From: Patiria miniata
Lineage: Eukaryota > Echinodermata > Asteroidea > Valvatida > Asterinidae
DNA: 64,000 nucleotides
Reading direction: 5' to 3'
Assembly: GCF_015706575.1 (NCBI RefSeq)
Contig: NW_024037064.1
Location: 248,001-312,000 of the forward strand
Under the pieces are notes generated by a model that saw only the letters and a program-made list of their open reading frames with translations, searched no databases and was not told the DNA's origin. The stretch's first letter is position 1. Every line of letters starts with the position of its first letter. Shown piece after piece: positions 1-10,978 of the stretch. The translations under genes were made by a program, and so were the position numbers.

Positions 1-110
1 TGCACAAATGGGTGACAACCTTTTCGCATTCTATCAATTTCCAAACATGTGTCAAGTGATTCCTTTTTTTTTAATTTCTGTGATTCCCCCCCCCCCCCCC
101 TCAAATGTGT
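1..110. repeat. Partial unit of the palindromic TGACAACC repeat
   Basis: The window opens inside a copy of the repeat that forms arrays at 12.6-13.9 and 27.9-29.2 kb. The shared blocks are visible in order: GGGTGACAACC, CAATTTCCAAACATGTG, TCAAGTGA, a poly(C) stretch, then TGTGTTCTAATT. The right half of the usual hairpin is degraded here. Confidence 0.7.
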
Positions 111-573
111 TCTAATTGAGTGGTCGGGCAATAAAATCTAATAGGCCCCAGGCCTCTCTTGATATTCCTCGTTGAAATCCGACTCAGCAGCCTGACTCCA
201 GCCTGATCTCAAGATCCCCTGACTCCTGTCAGAGTCTTAATAATTAAAGATATCAGCTACAACTGATGTAAATCACAGTTACTAACTGTCTAGATATCCG
301 CTCTCCGACTCTGGCTCCCCAAAGTTTTTCTCCCCAAAACTTTGCTCCCCAAAACTTTGCTGCCCAACTCAGCTCAGCTCCCCAATTTCATCAAGTTGGC
401 TCCCCCAACTCAAGTTGTAAAGATGACACATTCTCTAAGTATCTCAGCTCCCCAAACTGGCCAAAGCACTATGTGTAAATACAGTTAGAGATCAGCAGTA
501 GAGTTCGCAGCTAGCAGTAGACCAACACCCATCAAAGAACCGTACCCAGAATGAACAAAATCTGCCCTATTTA
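111..573. other. Non-coding stretch with short CTCCCCAAA-type repeats
   Basis: No gene is supported. Between about 300 and 460 there are irregular repeats of the type GCTCCCCAAAACTTT, giving a pyrimidine-rich low-complexity patch immediately outside the pogo-like element. Confidence 0.5.
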
Positions 574-2632
574 CAGTCGGCTCCAGTTATAGCGAAAACG
601 GCTAGAACGAAATTCTGGTTATTACAAACGAATACCTTCGGTCCCGGCAAAATTGTGCACATGTCTATGGGGAAAATTTCGGTTAAGACGAAAACGGACA
701 GTACGAAATTCCTGTTAAAGCGAAAGGTTTTGGCGACCCGGTTGCGTAAAAATGCATTGTTAGCGACCCATTTATAACGAAAGGTAATCCTGGCTCACGG
801 CTTTTTTCGTTCAATTTGAAAGCAGTACAATGTATTAGTAATCAGCAGGTGTCCGTCTTGTGTGAGTAGTTTCATGTTGCCGACGTAGATGTATTCAGAT
901 GGAGGTGCTAATCGGTTTGCCGGCGCACAGTCAAGTTAATCCCGCGCTGTGGTTAGGCCTGTCATCGCAGTGTTGCAAAGACGCGTGCCAGTCACCCGAG
1001 CCACTTGCACATCGCCATTGTGCCATTAATCAAAGACGTACTTCGACCTTTGTGAATGGGCTTTCCCAATTTGTACCTAATTCTGCCGGTTAACAACAAA
1101 GGCCCATCATCAAAGGGTTCCGATGACGAGTGCCAGTCACCCGCACCACTTGCACATCGCCATTGTGACATTCATCCAAGACGTGACCTTCGTGAATGGA
1201 GCCGCCAACGGAGGAACAACGGCCAAGAAATGTCACCGACTGCCTGAGCCTAATGCACCAGGTTCTAGAGCCAGCCCGACATGGACGACGATGTCTATGA
1301 TCACCCTGCTGCAATCCTGCAGTACCTCTCCAGTAGGCAGCAAGACAAGATGTCACAGCGGAAGATAACGGACTTCTTCAAGGTGTAACATCACCTTCCA
1401 GATAAATCAAACCAAACGGCTCTTTTCAGAGCAACCACATTTTCAACAAAGGGATTTGAATCCCGACTCAAATAAAAATAATGAACCCCCACCCTATTAC
1501 CCGGAGCAAATAAAAATAATCCCCCTCCCCCAAATAGAACCCCTTATAAAAAATTGGAAATTAAATAAAACATAATTTACCCTCTCCCTCCCCGGCACAG
1601 ATTTGATTTGATTTAAAAAAAATGTAAGGTTAACAAAATTTACAAAGCACCCCATTTCAAATCCATAATAAAATAAACAATCTTAGACTATCCCAAAATT
1701 CTCCAAAATGTAGTTTCATTCAAAATTATTCACGACCTCCCGTAAATTACTCCCCCACTCCCAAAAAAATATTTTCTTAAATTATTTATTAAATTATAAC
1801 CAAAGTTGTATTATTAAAAAACTTATTCATTTGAGCACCAGCACAAAATACGTTAAGCTATTTCGTAACTTTTAAAAAAGGAAACCTGCTGGGACGATAC
1901 GAAACTGATCACCATCAACGCTGGACATTATGCTTATGCAAAGCTATGAATAAATGAACTAGTGCACGCCAATGAGCTCGTCCGCTTGCGTGACGTTGAA
2001 ATCGTCAGACGTTAATATCCAATCACGATGAAAGATTATGACATCATCACTCTTTAGGACACTGACTCATGAGGGCGCTCTACCAAGTTGTAAAATCTAC
2101 TTAGATCCCGGACGGACCGGAAAATCTGGAACGTAAATGACAAAGGTCTCTCGGCTATGTGCTTGAAATCACATTGTCACATTGAAATATGCAAGACGAA
2201 AGGACAATACAATTTAAATGTCTCTCCATGACACAATTTGTGCTGGGGAGATTACTTACTTTGAACATCGAAGTGATCCAGGTCATCCACCGTTGACTTC
2301 TTCCTCATCGATGATCAAGCAATGAAACGTCAGATCTTCGTAATGTTTATTTTATTTTCGTTTCGTACATTAAACATTTTTTTTTCACTTGACACAATGA
2401 TACATTTTAAACATTATTTTTTATTTGACAAATCACATCATAGAGAGCATGTTCTTAATTGCTTTCAAACAGAAAAAGTCATTGGGTACATTACGTACGT
2501 TCTCAAGCGTGCACAATAGGGCCAATTCAAGGTGAACAATGGACGGGAAACATTGTATCGGATATTACGAAATTCGGATACAACAAACATTTTGGCCGGT
2601 CCCGTTGTTTTCGCTTTAACGGGAGCTGACTG
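574..2632 (+). mobile_element. pogo/Tigger-like DNA transposon, degenerate
   Basis: The ends are inverted repeats: the left reads CAGTCGGCTCCAGTTATAGC and the right, on the other strand, CAGTCAGCTCCCGTTAAAGC. Both sit exactly against TA (572-573 and 2633-2634), the target duplication of the Tc1/mariner/pogo superfamily. CAGT termini are usual for the pogo/Tigger branch. Extra outward-facing GCGAAAACGG and TACGAAATTC blocks lie just inside each end. The 2.06-kb interior has lost most coding capacity, but the transposase C-terminal tail survives at 1281-1388. A block of about 75 bp around 985-1060 is repeated at about 1128-1200. The AT-rich part 1480-1900 shows nothing else. Confidence 0.75.
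1281..1388 (+). pseudogene. pogo-type transposase C-terminal tail with PCNA-interaction (PIP) box
   Basis: This frame reads 35 codons from MDDDVYDHPAAIL to a TAA at 1386-1388; an in-frame TAG at 1266-1268 cuts it from anything upstream. The last residues are QRKITDFFKV, which fit the PIP-box consensus Q-x-x-I/L/M-x-x-F/Y-F/Y at codons 1356-1379. A PCNA-binding motif at the C-terminus is known for Drosophila pogo transposase. The position inside a TA-flanked element with pogo-like ends makes a transposase tail the best reading. The DNA-binding and catalytic domains are not recognisable, so this is a remnant. Confidence 0.6.
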
Positions 2633-2910
2633 TATACCCTATTGGCCCAGCGCGAAAATCAAAAGTACGTGATAGTAAATAGGCCACGCCCATTTTGTAA
2701 AAATCACAGTATACTAAATTCACATAGCGATAGTTTCCCCTCAATTTCTCCATAATTATACAGCAAAATATCACACAAAAAGGCTTAAATTAATCTTCAA
2801 GACATTCCTTACAGTAAATCTGTTGTAAACATGTGAATAAATTATACAGAATCCCCCAAATGCTCACTTTTACAAGTAGTGAATGAATGTAAACAAACCT
2901 TAAAGAAAAA

Positions 2911-3265
2911 ATACAACATTTGCAAACATCAAAAAACTACCAAATCATTTTGAAATACCTTGTTGGACTGTTAGTGAATGACAGTGTAAAGCATCCTGTA
3001 AAATCATGGCACCTGGTATACTGTCATTTTCAAGAAAAGTGGTATTCTTGTATCAATTTCCAACGCTGGTCGGCCGACCAGCGTTGGAAAAAACTGGCTT
3101 TTTTCCAATACTGGCCCCAATTGACCATCACACTTGTTTGCAATCAATTACACACCTATGAACGGGTACAAGCCAGCTAGACTGGTTCTCTGACCTTACA
3201 ATTCCCCAATGTATGTAAACTGCTCTGTTTCTTCTTATATGGAGTCAGGGAACCAGACTACAGGA
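2911..3265 (+). repeat. Dispersed repeat with central palindrome, copy 1
   Basis: About 350 bp here match, inverted and with clear divergence, 59745-60125. Shared blocks in order: ACATTTGCAAACATC, GAAATACCTT, AAGCATCCTGTAAAAT, GGCACCTGGT, TCATTTTCAAGAAA, a central palindrome at 3058-3090, GCCAGCTAGACTGGTTC and GGGAACCAGACTAC. The palindrome here is perfect (CCAACGCTGGTCGG and its complement). No coding capacity is evident; probably an old non-autonomous element. Confidence 0.65.
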
Positions 3266-5779
3266 AAATGATTGTTTTTCTTGGTTTTTATAGCATTTTT
3301 GAACCCAAAACCTCAAAAGGTCAGTGTAACTATATTTGCTATATATTTCCAAACCCCCCAATTCCATTCATTTCTGAAAATTACAGCAAAAGCAAATGAT
3401 GTATATTCCCTTTAAGTTCATCGAAGAAAATTCAGTGATGCCCAACCTTGTTCCCATGGGTACGAGATCTTGCTGCGCTATGTTGCTTCCCATCATGCCT
3501 TGCGCGATCTCAACCCCTGGAATTGTGTAATTTAAATGTATCAAAATGTGGCACATCATACAGTAATTAGGCAGAAGTTTATCTGTTTGACATGCCGACG
3601 CCATCTTTAAAATGTTAAAATTGTGCTTTTAAAGAATCCATCCTTTCAAACATAAGGTTTGGACATTGCGTTATTTAACAAAGATTTGTATTAAATGTAT
3701 CAATCTTCGAAATGCACACGCAGTACGCTCTGAAAAGCCAGTCAGCATCATTTATGTGTACATCACGGCCAGGGGTTAGTGAAGGAACGCGCATGTGCCC
3801 ATGGAGTCGAGGCTGTGACTTACCAGACGAAATCTGACTGAAAAGTCATCAAAACTTGCCCAACTTTCAAAGTTGATTCAAATTAGACAACTTCACATCT
3901 AAAGAAGCTACATAATTATTTAGTAAAACGTTCTAATAATATAAATTACATTTTAGAAGTCTCAGTTTGCTAGAAATGATTTTAGAACTTTCAGCCAATC
4001 AGAAACGTTTTAAGCGCCGCTCAAATGGCAGCCATGTTGGATTTTACCATCATGCTATTTATAGCACAGCTGACATGTGTAAACAAACACGTGAGTGTAC
4101 ACACAGAATTTCGGCAGGAAAATACCCAAAACTACCTAGAAATAATACCTGAAAAGACAACAGGAATTTTCTAGACAAAAATGCCAGATCTCTAGGAGGA
4201 TATATGTAAGACTTAGAGTAATAAAACTTAAGTAAAAAGTGGGATTTGGGGGCATTTTGGTCACAGTATGATCCAGAAACCTAGTGTGAACTTGTAGTTG
4301 TACCATGTTTATACGAAGATGTTCTAAATTTTGTTACGTCATCATGACGTCATCAAGTATCAAGTTACAAGCAATTTCAGGGCAAATTCTGACAAAATAG
4401 TTTGCGCTGTATCTTTTGAAATACGTTTTTTCGTGAGGTTGTAGACTATGCCGTGAGAAACATTTCTTTCAGACACAAAACTGCTTGACCTTCACTTCCG
4501 CTGTTACCGGAAGTGCAATAAAAACCGAATGCAAGTCAAAAGTGGAAGCATTTTACTACACACATATTATGAAAGTGAGGAATACCAGACACAAAAAAAT
4601 GTGATGACGTCATCATCTGAAAGGGCGCCCCCTAGCGGCACATCAAATAGAGTTTTCTTTCTTTAATTTTAGAATTTGAAAAGGATCATATTTTTAATTT
4701 AATTCTATCATTTGATCCCTGTCATATCTTTGTAGTCCAAGTAATGATATCCATTACAATGTTCACGTTTGGATAACTCTAATGCTGTGACGTCATCAAA
4801 CCGGAAGTTAGGTGTTATTAATACAAACAATTATATTTCCCATATTTTCATACGTTATTTTCACTTCACAATGAAAATGTATCCTCTCCGAACTTTATTA
4901 GTATTCACTAACCGCTTTTGAATGATGATGTCATCAAATCAGTAATAACTTTTTTGCGCACATAGAATGTTTACTGAAATTTATCACACTATTAAAGATA
5001 CATTTTTTTAACAAATTCATTGATTGTACTGGAAGGGATTTAATTTTGTGAACCTTTGTTCTACATAGACATATATTCCTAACTTAACTGGGCAGTGTAT
5101 AACAGTTCAGTTTGTTCTTGGTTTTCAATTGGAGCATCCACAAATGGGTGAAACCGGCTGAATGAGAATCATGTCCCAATGCTGATTTGGGGAATGTGTC
5201 ATGAGAGGGCGCAATTCAAAATATGACTCGGCAACTTTGGTATTTGAGATTCAGAATATTGTGGTTATGTTTGTTCATTTTTCTTGAAATATAGAGCATT
5301 CATAGAGCCAAAACTTCATCAGGTTAGTTATTAAGCATCCTTGTTTAGATTTTGAACACTAGTTTGCTGGTTGAAATGAAATTTAAAAAAATCACAAATT
5401 ACACGTTTTAATTGCCAAACACGCTTTCAAGAACACGCTGCAAGAAACAGCTGTCGTATTGCAACTCGTTGTAACTGATTTTCAACTGTTGCCGTAGCTT
5501 CCACTGTAGAAACACGATGTAAAAAACAGAATTCAATTTATTGCCTTCAAGAGAGAACTGCACAAAGATAGAAAATGTTTCATTTCCTTATGATTACTGT
5601 TATTCCTGTTTTGTTATTTTTGCTCAAAACAGCTGATCGAAATCAACCAGTCTGAGTTAGTTCTCTTAGTTGGGGAGTTATTTGGGTGGTAACGAAGCAG
5701 TGGACCAGGCAATCAATCGAGCACACCATTGAGACATGGATCAACCTCCACTGATTGACGGAGTAGTGCTGACTAAGTG
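3266..5779. other. Intergenic region without a supported gene
   Basis: I find no gene here. A 78-codon minus-strand frame starts in AAGATGGCG at 3604, a context that can mark a first exon, but nothing confirms splicing. Between 4333 and 4800 several TGACGTCATCA-type motifs occur (4333-4358, 4603-4613, 4788-4798), together with CCGGAAGT motifs near 4507 and 4800. A short inverted pair CACTTCCG/CCGGAAGTG lies at about 4492-4515. Confidence 0.4.
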
Positions 5780-7318
5780 CTGTGTGGCTGTTGATTGTTG
5801 TATTGACTTGATAAAATATTGTCTGGAAGTGGCCGGCATTGTCAAACAGCTGTGGCTACTGTGTGGCTGTTGATTGTTGTATTGACTTGATAAAGTATTG
5901 TCTGCAAGTGGCAGGCATTGTCAAACAGCTGTGGCTACTATGTGGCTGTTAATTGTTGTATTGACCTGATAAAGTATTGTCTGCAAGTGGCAGGCATTTG
6001 TCAAACAGCTGTGGCTACTGTGTGGCTGTTGATTGTTGTATTGACCAGATAAAATATTGTCTGGAAGTGGCCGGCATTGTCAAACAGCTGTGGCTACTGT
6101 GTGGCTGTTGATTGTTGTATTGACTTGATAAAGTATTGTCTGCAAGTGGCAGGCATTGTCAAACAGCTGTGGCTACTATGTGGCTGTTAATTGTTGTATT
6201 GACCTGATAAAGTATTGTCTGCAAGTGGCAGGCATTTGTCAAACAGCTGTGGCTACTGTGTGGCTGTTGATTGTTGTATTGACCAGATAAAATATTGTCT
6301 GGAAGTGGCCGGCATTGTCAAACAGCTGTGGCTACTATGTGGCTGTTAATTGTTGTATTGACTTGATAAAGTATTGTCTGCCAGTGGGCATTGTCAAACA
6401 GCTGTGGCTACTGTGTGGCTGTTGATTGTTGTATTGACTTGATAAAGTATTGTCTGCAAGTGGCAGGCATTGTCAAACAGCTGTGGCTACTATGTGGCTG
6501 TTGATTGTTGTATTGACTTGATAAAGTATTGTCTGCAAGTGGCAGGCATTGTCAAACAGCTGTGGCTACTATGTGGCTGTTGATTGTTGTATTGACTTGA
6601 TAAAATATTGTCTGGAAGTGGCCAGCATTGTCAAACAGCTGTGGCTACTGTGTGGCTGTTGATTGTTGTATTGACCTGATAAAGTATTGTCTGCAAGTGG
6701 CCGGCATTGTCAAACAGCTGTGGCTACTGTGTGGCTGTTGATTGTTGTATTGTCCTGATAAAGTATTGTTTGCAAGTGGCCAGCATTGTCAAACAGCTGT
6801 GGCTACTTTGTGGCTGTTGATTGTTGGATTGTCCTGATAAAGTATTAGGGAGGTTTCGCAAGCAAACGGATACGCTTACACTTACGTTTAGCTATCCGTA
6901 TCCGTTTTTTACTGACGTGTAGCGAGCGAGATATGCGTGTCGTCTGCACGTTTGACGTCATACGCCACTCACTATCCGCTAAACGTGCAGAAGACACGCA
7001 TATCTCGCTCGCTACACCTAAGTAAAAAACGGATACGGATAGCTAAACGTAAGTGTAAGCGTATCCGTTCGTTTGCGAAACCTCCCTATTGTCTGCAAGT
7101 GGCAGGCATTGTCAAACAGCTGTGGCTACTGTGTGGCTGTTGATTGTTGGATTGTCCTGATAAAGTATTGTCTGCAAGTGGCTGGCATTGTCAAACAGCT
7201 GTGGCTACTGTGTGGCTGTTGATTGTTGTATTGACCTGATAAAGCATTGTCTGCAAGTGGCAGGCATTGTCAAACAGCTGTGGCTACTGTGTGGCTGTTG
7301 ATTGTTGTATTGACCTGA
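5780..7318 (+). repeat. 79-bp minisatellite, array A
   Basis: About 16 head-to-tail units of 79 bp; successive CTGTGTGGCTGTTGATTG blocks start at 5780 and 5859. A unit runs through GTATTGACCTGATAAAGTA, TTGTCTGCAAGTGGCAGGC and ATTGTCAAACAGCTGTGG. Each unit carries one CAGCTG E-box-type hexamer. Two alternating subtypes (TGCAAGTGGCAGG and TGGAAGTGGCCGG) form higher-order blocks near 5800-6350. A 241-bp palindromic element interrupts the array at 6847-7087. Confidence 0.95.
6847..7087. mobile_element. Near-perfect palindromic MITE inside array A
   Basis: The element starts AGGGAGGTTTCGCAAGC and ends GCGAAACCTCCCT; the two arms of about 100 bp are almost fully complementary around a short centre near 6960-6985. 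Because it interrupts a regular 79-bp unit the insertion point is clear: the unit's AGTATTGTCTGC is split with ATT on both sides (6844-6846 and 7088-7090), suggesting a 3-bp target duplication. Array B lacks it. Confidence 0.8.
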
Positions 7319-8690
7319 GTAATGTTATAGAGTGCAGCGCTACTAACTGGCGGCTCCTCATCATGCTCTCCACCAATGTACTGATTTCCTCTTTCGATGT
7401 TTCCAGTCATGTCTTCATGTCAAGTTGAACTTTAGCGCAAACTGATCAACATGGAGAGCCAGAATATATGTAACATCATCTGGTTTGGGAGCATTTTAAC
7501 ATATGAATTTGTTACCCCCACTTTTGTTCACTTAATTTTACAGTTTAAATCTTGCGTGCAGAGTACCACACAGAGGTCCAGGGCTATTTAATCGGATTAA
7601 CGCTGGCCCTGTGTGGCTGTGCGTTCAACCCTAAAATGTGGCCCGGCACATTCCATTCATAAAATGGTTAAAACAAACCTATACATGACAATGTACATAT
7701 AGGATTTGTGCACATATCGATGTGAAAGTATGCCTAATAGTACAACTTCTTGTCCGATTTTGTCAAACTTGATATAAACATCTTATTTCATTTTTGCATT
7801 CTTCAAGAAATCTGACGTATACACTAACGTGTATATGCATATAGATATCCTCCCCACAAACAAAATGGTACAGCCCAATAAACAAGTGCACGTTCTTTCC
7901 ATCACAAATTTCTATAACTGCCTTGAAGTGAACAGTATTCAGATCCAAAATTTCATTATTTTAAAATGAAATTAACTCCTAAAAAGACCACAGTTTTAAT
8001 GCCAGATAACTGATTTACAAATGGATAGTTTTTAAATGTCTTATCTAAAGTAGAATTGGAGAAAACGTGTCTTGAAAAACAGGTGATGAGCAGAGTCCAA
8101 GATCACGAAACACGTGGTAAGCAATGGTATATCGATGTAAGTCTCGAGCGATGCCTTATCGATCGAAAGTTGTCAATGGCCACTTTTTTTCTTTGTGAAA
8201 AGTACGGTGGTTTTTTTCAACCAATCATAACAAGTTTTACATGTAAGGAAAGAGGAGGAGCTAAGCTATTCGATTCCGTTTACTCCCACACAATTCGATA
8301 CTCTTGTCAGGAGTTACAGTCAAAAGAGTTGACGCGAGGGCGCTCAATCGGTGCGTTTACACAGGAAAATGATGAAAAGTTCACATTTTCAAAGCCAAAA
8401 GTACGTGGATTTTTTTCAAGATAAAAAAAAATAACATATACCATGAGAAAGAGAAAGAGTTAAATTGTACAGAACCGTTTACCCCCATTGAAAAAGACCG
8501 CATGGTTATCAAACTATGACTCGAAACATCGAAAAAAGGGGCCATTTTACCGGGATTCTCGCCTGGAAACGGGCCCGCACAGAGGTTTGAGCTGAAGTGA
8601 ACACAACAAATTCATATGGGAGTTTTTCCTTCCTTTCCTGTGCATTTGGGGCTTTAGCAGTTTTTTCTGCGCACCAAGACGTCAGGCATC
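7319..8690 (-). mobile_element. Internally deleted relative of the 43-50 kb transposon, copy 1
   Basis: Read on the minus strand, 8640-8050 follows the left end of the large element (43.10-43.70 kb): CATATGAATTTGT, TGTTCACTTCAGCTC, CCCGTTTCC, TGATTGGT, AAACCACCGTA. Further on, 7630-7500 follows its right-end region (48.01-48.15 kb): GAACGCACAG, CACAGGG, GCGTTAATCC, AAGTGAACAAAAG, CAAATTCATATG. Both genes of the large element are absent, so this looks like a derivative moved in trans. A 122-codon frame at 8056-8424 is antisense to the conserved promoter-like region and is probably not a gene. Confidence 0.65.
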
Positions 8691-8694
8691 TTTT

Positions 8695-9803
8695 GTGACT
8701 AGTAGATCACACCTTCTGCTGGTAACAATTGGATGTTCCTCCAGCACCAGTGCAGCACTTGATATGCTAATGAACCAATGTTGTCTCCCACTAAATTCAA
8801 CAATGCCACTTAATGCGACTTACTTCAACTTTGACATGCCCATTGTAATTGGAAATCGCACATCAAGTCAAGACGGACCCCATCACCCTGAATACTTCAA
8901 TCAAAATTCACCAGCCCGGTATGTAAATGCACACAAAACTTGGTTGATCCACATCAGTCTGTGACTGTCATACTAAAAAGCGTCAACACAGCGTCAACAC
9001 ACTCCAAAGCGTCAACACAGCGTCAACACAGCGTCAATACAGCGTCAACACATCTAAAATGCATTAAAATTGACACAACCCATACAGTATGGACAGAAAC
9101 AAGATTTTGGCTTAAAATCAATAGGTTAAACGTCTGAAAATTGCAATTTTCAGTTCAAGAAAATTGGCTCTCCGTGCCGCTACGAGATCGGCTGCCATGT
9201 TGCCTCAGTGGCAGCACGAACCATTCCATTATGCTAAAGGGTGATAGCATCGTTCAATAAACCTCAGTCCCTCAGTCTCTCACAGATCAGAGTGCATCCT
9301 TCTGCATCAAGGCGCCCTCTGTTGTAATGTCATAACCTACACACCCCTACTTGAAATGGTGTAGTCCAAGCTTTGTGTGAAAGCAAGATGGCGGACAACG
9401 GCCGCTCAAGTTAAAGGTCATTTTTTCGCGTGAAAATACTATATTTTTAACAACAAAATGGAAACTCAATCCAATGGAAATTCTCTTTTATTCTATGCTT
9501 TGCCATTCAGTATACCTTTTTTGGTCAATTCAGAATGTGTTTTGGATGTGTTGACAGTGTGTTGACGCTTCTGTCATGTGTTGACGCTGTGTTGACGCTG
9601 TGTTGACGCTTTTTAGTGCGACCTGTCTGTGAGATCTAAACCCTCATAAACTCAAGCTAGACACTACCTTCTGCATGATTAATGCCCGGTCAATTCGGAA
9701 CAAGACAACAGAACTTATTGATTTTGTTTCTGAAAATCATCTTGATATCATTGGTATCTGTGAGACATGGTTATCCATCGCATCCTCCGCAGCATTGATT
9801 TGA
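8695..9803 (+). pseudogene. L2-like LINE, 5' fragment with endonuclease start, copy 1
   Basis: Two parts of one reading frame flank an inserted element (8965-9624). The second part, 9633-9803, encodes MINARSIRNKT, then LDIIGICETWLS, the conserved start of the LINE apurinic-type endonuclease, and stops at TGA 9801-9803. Upstream, 8695-8956 runs in the same frame once the insertion is removed, with one in-frame stop at the junction. The rest of the endonuclease is lost; the LINE resumes at about 10979 after another inserted element. A non-functional relic. Confidence 0.65.
8965..9624. mobile_element. 660-bp non-autonomous element with minisatellite arms, copy 1
   Basis: The direct repeat GTCTGTGA flanks it at 8957-8964 and 9625-9632, an 8-bp target duplication. 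The termini are inverted (GTC-A/G-T/C-ACTAAAAAGCG on both), and each continues as repeats of GCGTCAACACA on the left and its complement on the right. It contains the motif AAGATGGCGGAC near 9386. No transposase is encoded. It interrupts the L2-like LINE. Confidence 0.8.
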
Positions 9804-9909
9804 ATCTCTTGTGCGCTGAGATTGAAGGCAACCATCTGTCAGCCCGATGCAGTGTTGCCAGTGTTGTAATCGAGTACTTTTTTCTGAGTACCGAGTACTG
9901 CCGAGTACT

Positions 9910-10978
9910 CAGGGATGTGATTTCTCCATTTTTTCCCGGAAATCCGGTTTTTGGGGGTTCAAAAGTCCACCAACGTGAATCGTGTGAATCTGTTGAGAAA
10001 ATAGGGGGTAGAATGTGCTAATTAATTATTCATAATGAGTTTTGCTTGCCAAAATATCTGAATTTACTTACGGCCATTACTTCGTTAATCAATACGCACG
10101 CACATATTGAATAACCAATGCGAGAACGAGGTTGAAGCCCATGCGTTGCCGTTAGCGCGATCATGTGATTTTTCGCTCGGGTCCGAGTTTGTGATTATTT
10201 AGGTCTAGTTCCTGTGTCGGTACCCAGATGCACGTGTTGGGCTGGTCAGGTGTACAGACTAATATTGCTCAGCGTGCACAACGGCATACAGTACAGTGCA
10301 ATCGTGTGGATTATGCACGTTGTTTCATGTGCGTCGAGTGTTTGTGTACGCGGCGTGTACGGATGCTTCCAACATGGCTGCGCCCAACAAGTCGATATTG
10401 TCGCACGGAGATAAATCAGTGCAAGTGCTTGATAAAGAAGTGAAACAAAAGTTCCGGTTGGAATGATTTCGGGACTCCGTTATTATTGATGGGCATCAGC
10501 ATGAATTTCAAGAATGTTTCGATAAAATAGCAACCGCTGGCAAGGTTTTTTGCAATGTTTGCAACGACACTATCAACTACGCGTCGAGTGGAAAGAAATT
10601 GCTCGTATCCCATGTGAAACACCAGAAGCACATCATCATTGAGACTGATTAGTCTGGTGCTTCCAAAGATGGTATGTTCCATTCAGTTGTGGATGAAGCA
10701 AAACAAATATTTGTGTAGAATAATCTTGTTTTATTTATTTCTTCATGCTTTTACAATGGGTATTATTAATCACCATGGAGTACTTATAATTACAAATAAG
10801 TGACAAATCAATGATGATGGTGATGAACTGAAACAAAATGCAACAAAAGTGAAAAAGAAATAACAAAATTGGCAAAATATTTTGGCTCAAATGATGGCCC
10901 AGAAAGGCTTAGATTGTACCACAGAGCATCTAAAATCCAAACATTTTAAGCGGGCCCCGGACCCCACGCTGTAATGGC
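9910..10978 (+). mobile_element. hAT-like element with CAGGGATGTGATT end, copy 1 (right end lost)
   Basis: The left end CAGGGATGTGATTTCTCC is the same as that of the complete element at 62042-63593. The interior shares CCGGAAATCC, CAAAAGTCCACCAACG and the AATTAATTATTCA block. A transposase N-terminal remnant lies at 10374-10652. The right end reads GCGGGCCCCGGACCCCACG and then joins LINE sequence directly, lacking the terminal inverted repeat seen at 63578-63593. A CAGTGTTG-type terminus of another hAT-like element may lie just upstream near 9868. Confidence 0.65.
10374..10652 (+). pseudogene. hAT-type transposase N-terminus with BED-like zinc finger, broken
   Basis: The frame starts MAAPNKSILSHGDKSVQ and is interrupted by TGA at 10464-10466. 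After that it encodes a finger: FCNVCNDTINYASSGKK followed by SHVKHQKH, i.e. C-x2-C, a spacer of about 20 residues and paired histidines, as in the BED/hAT-type DNA-binding fingers at the start of hAT transposases. It stops at TAG 10650-10652. The RNase-H domain is absent. The duplicate at 25685-25963 carries the same TGA, so the break precedes the duplication. Confidence 0.6.

Noticed and set aside
3368..3604. 78-codon minus-strand frame starting in AAGATGGCG as a host first exon
   Set aside because: Start context is good, but no donor with a matching downstream exon could be identified and the protein is unrecognised.
5780..7318. CRISPR-like array of regular repeats
   Set aside because: The 79-bp units are contiguous tandem repeats without unique spacers, in an animal genome; it is a minisatellite.
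8056..8424. 122-codon frame conserved in both duplication units (also 23349-23717)
   Set aside because: It is antisense to the promoter-like region of the transposon derivative, has no recognisable domain, and its conservation follows from the recent duplication.
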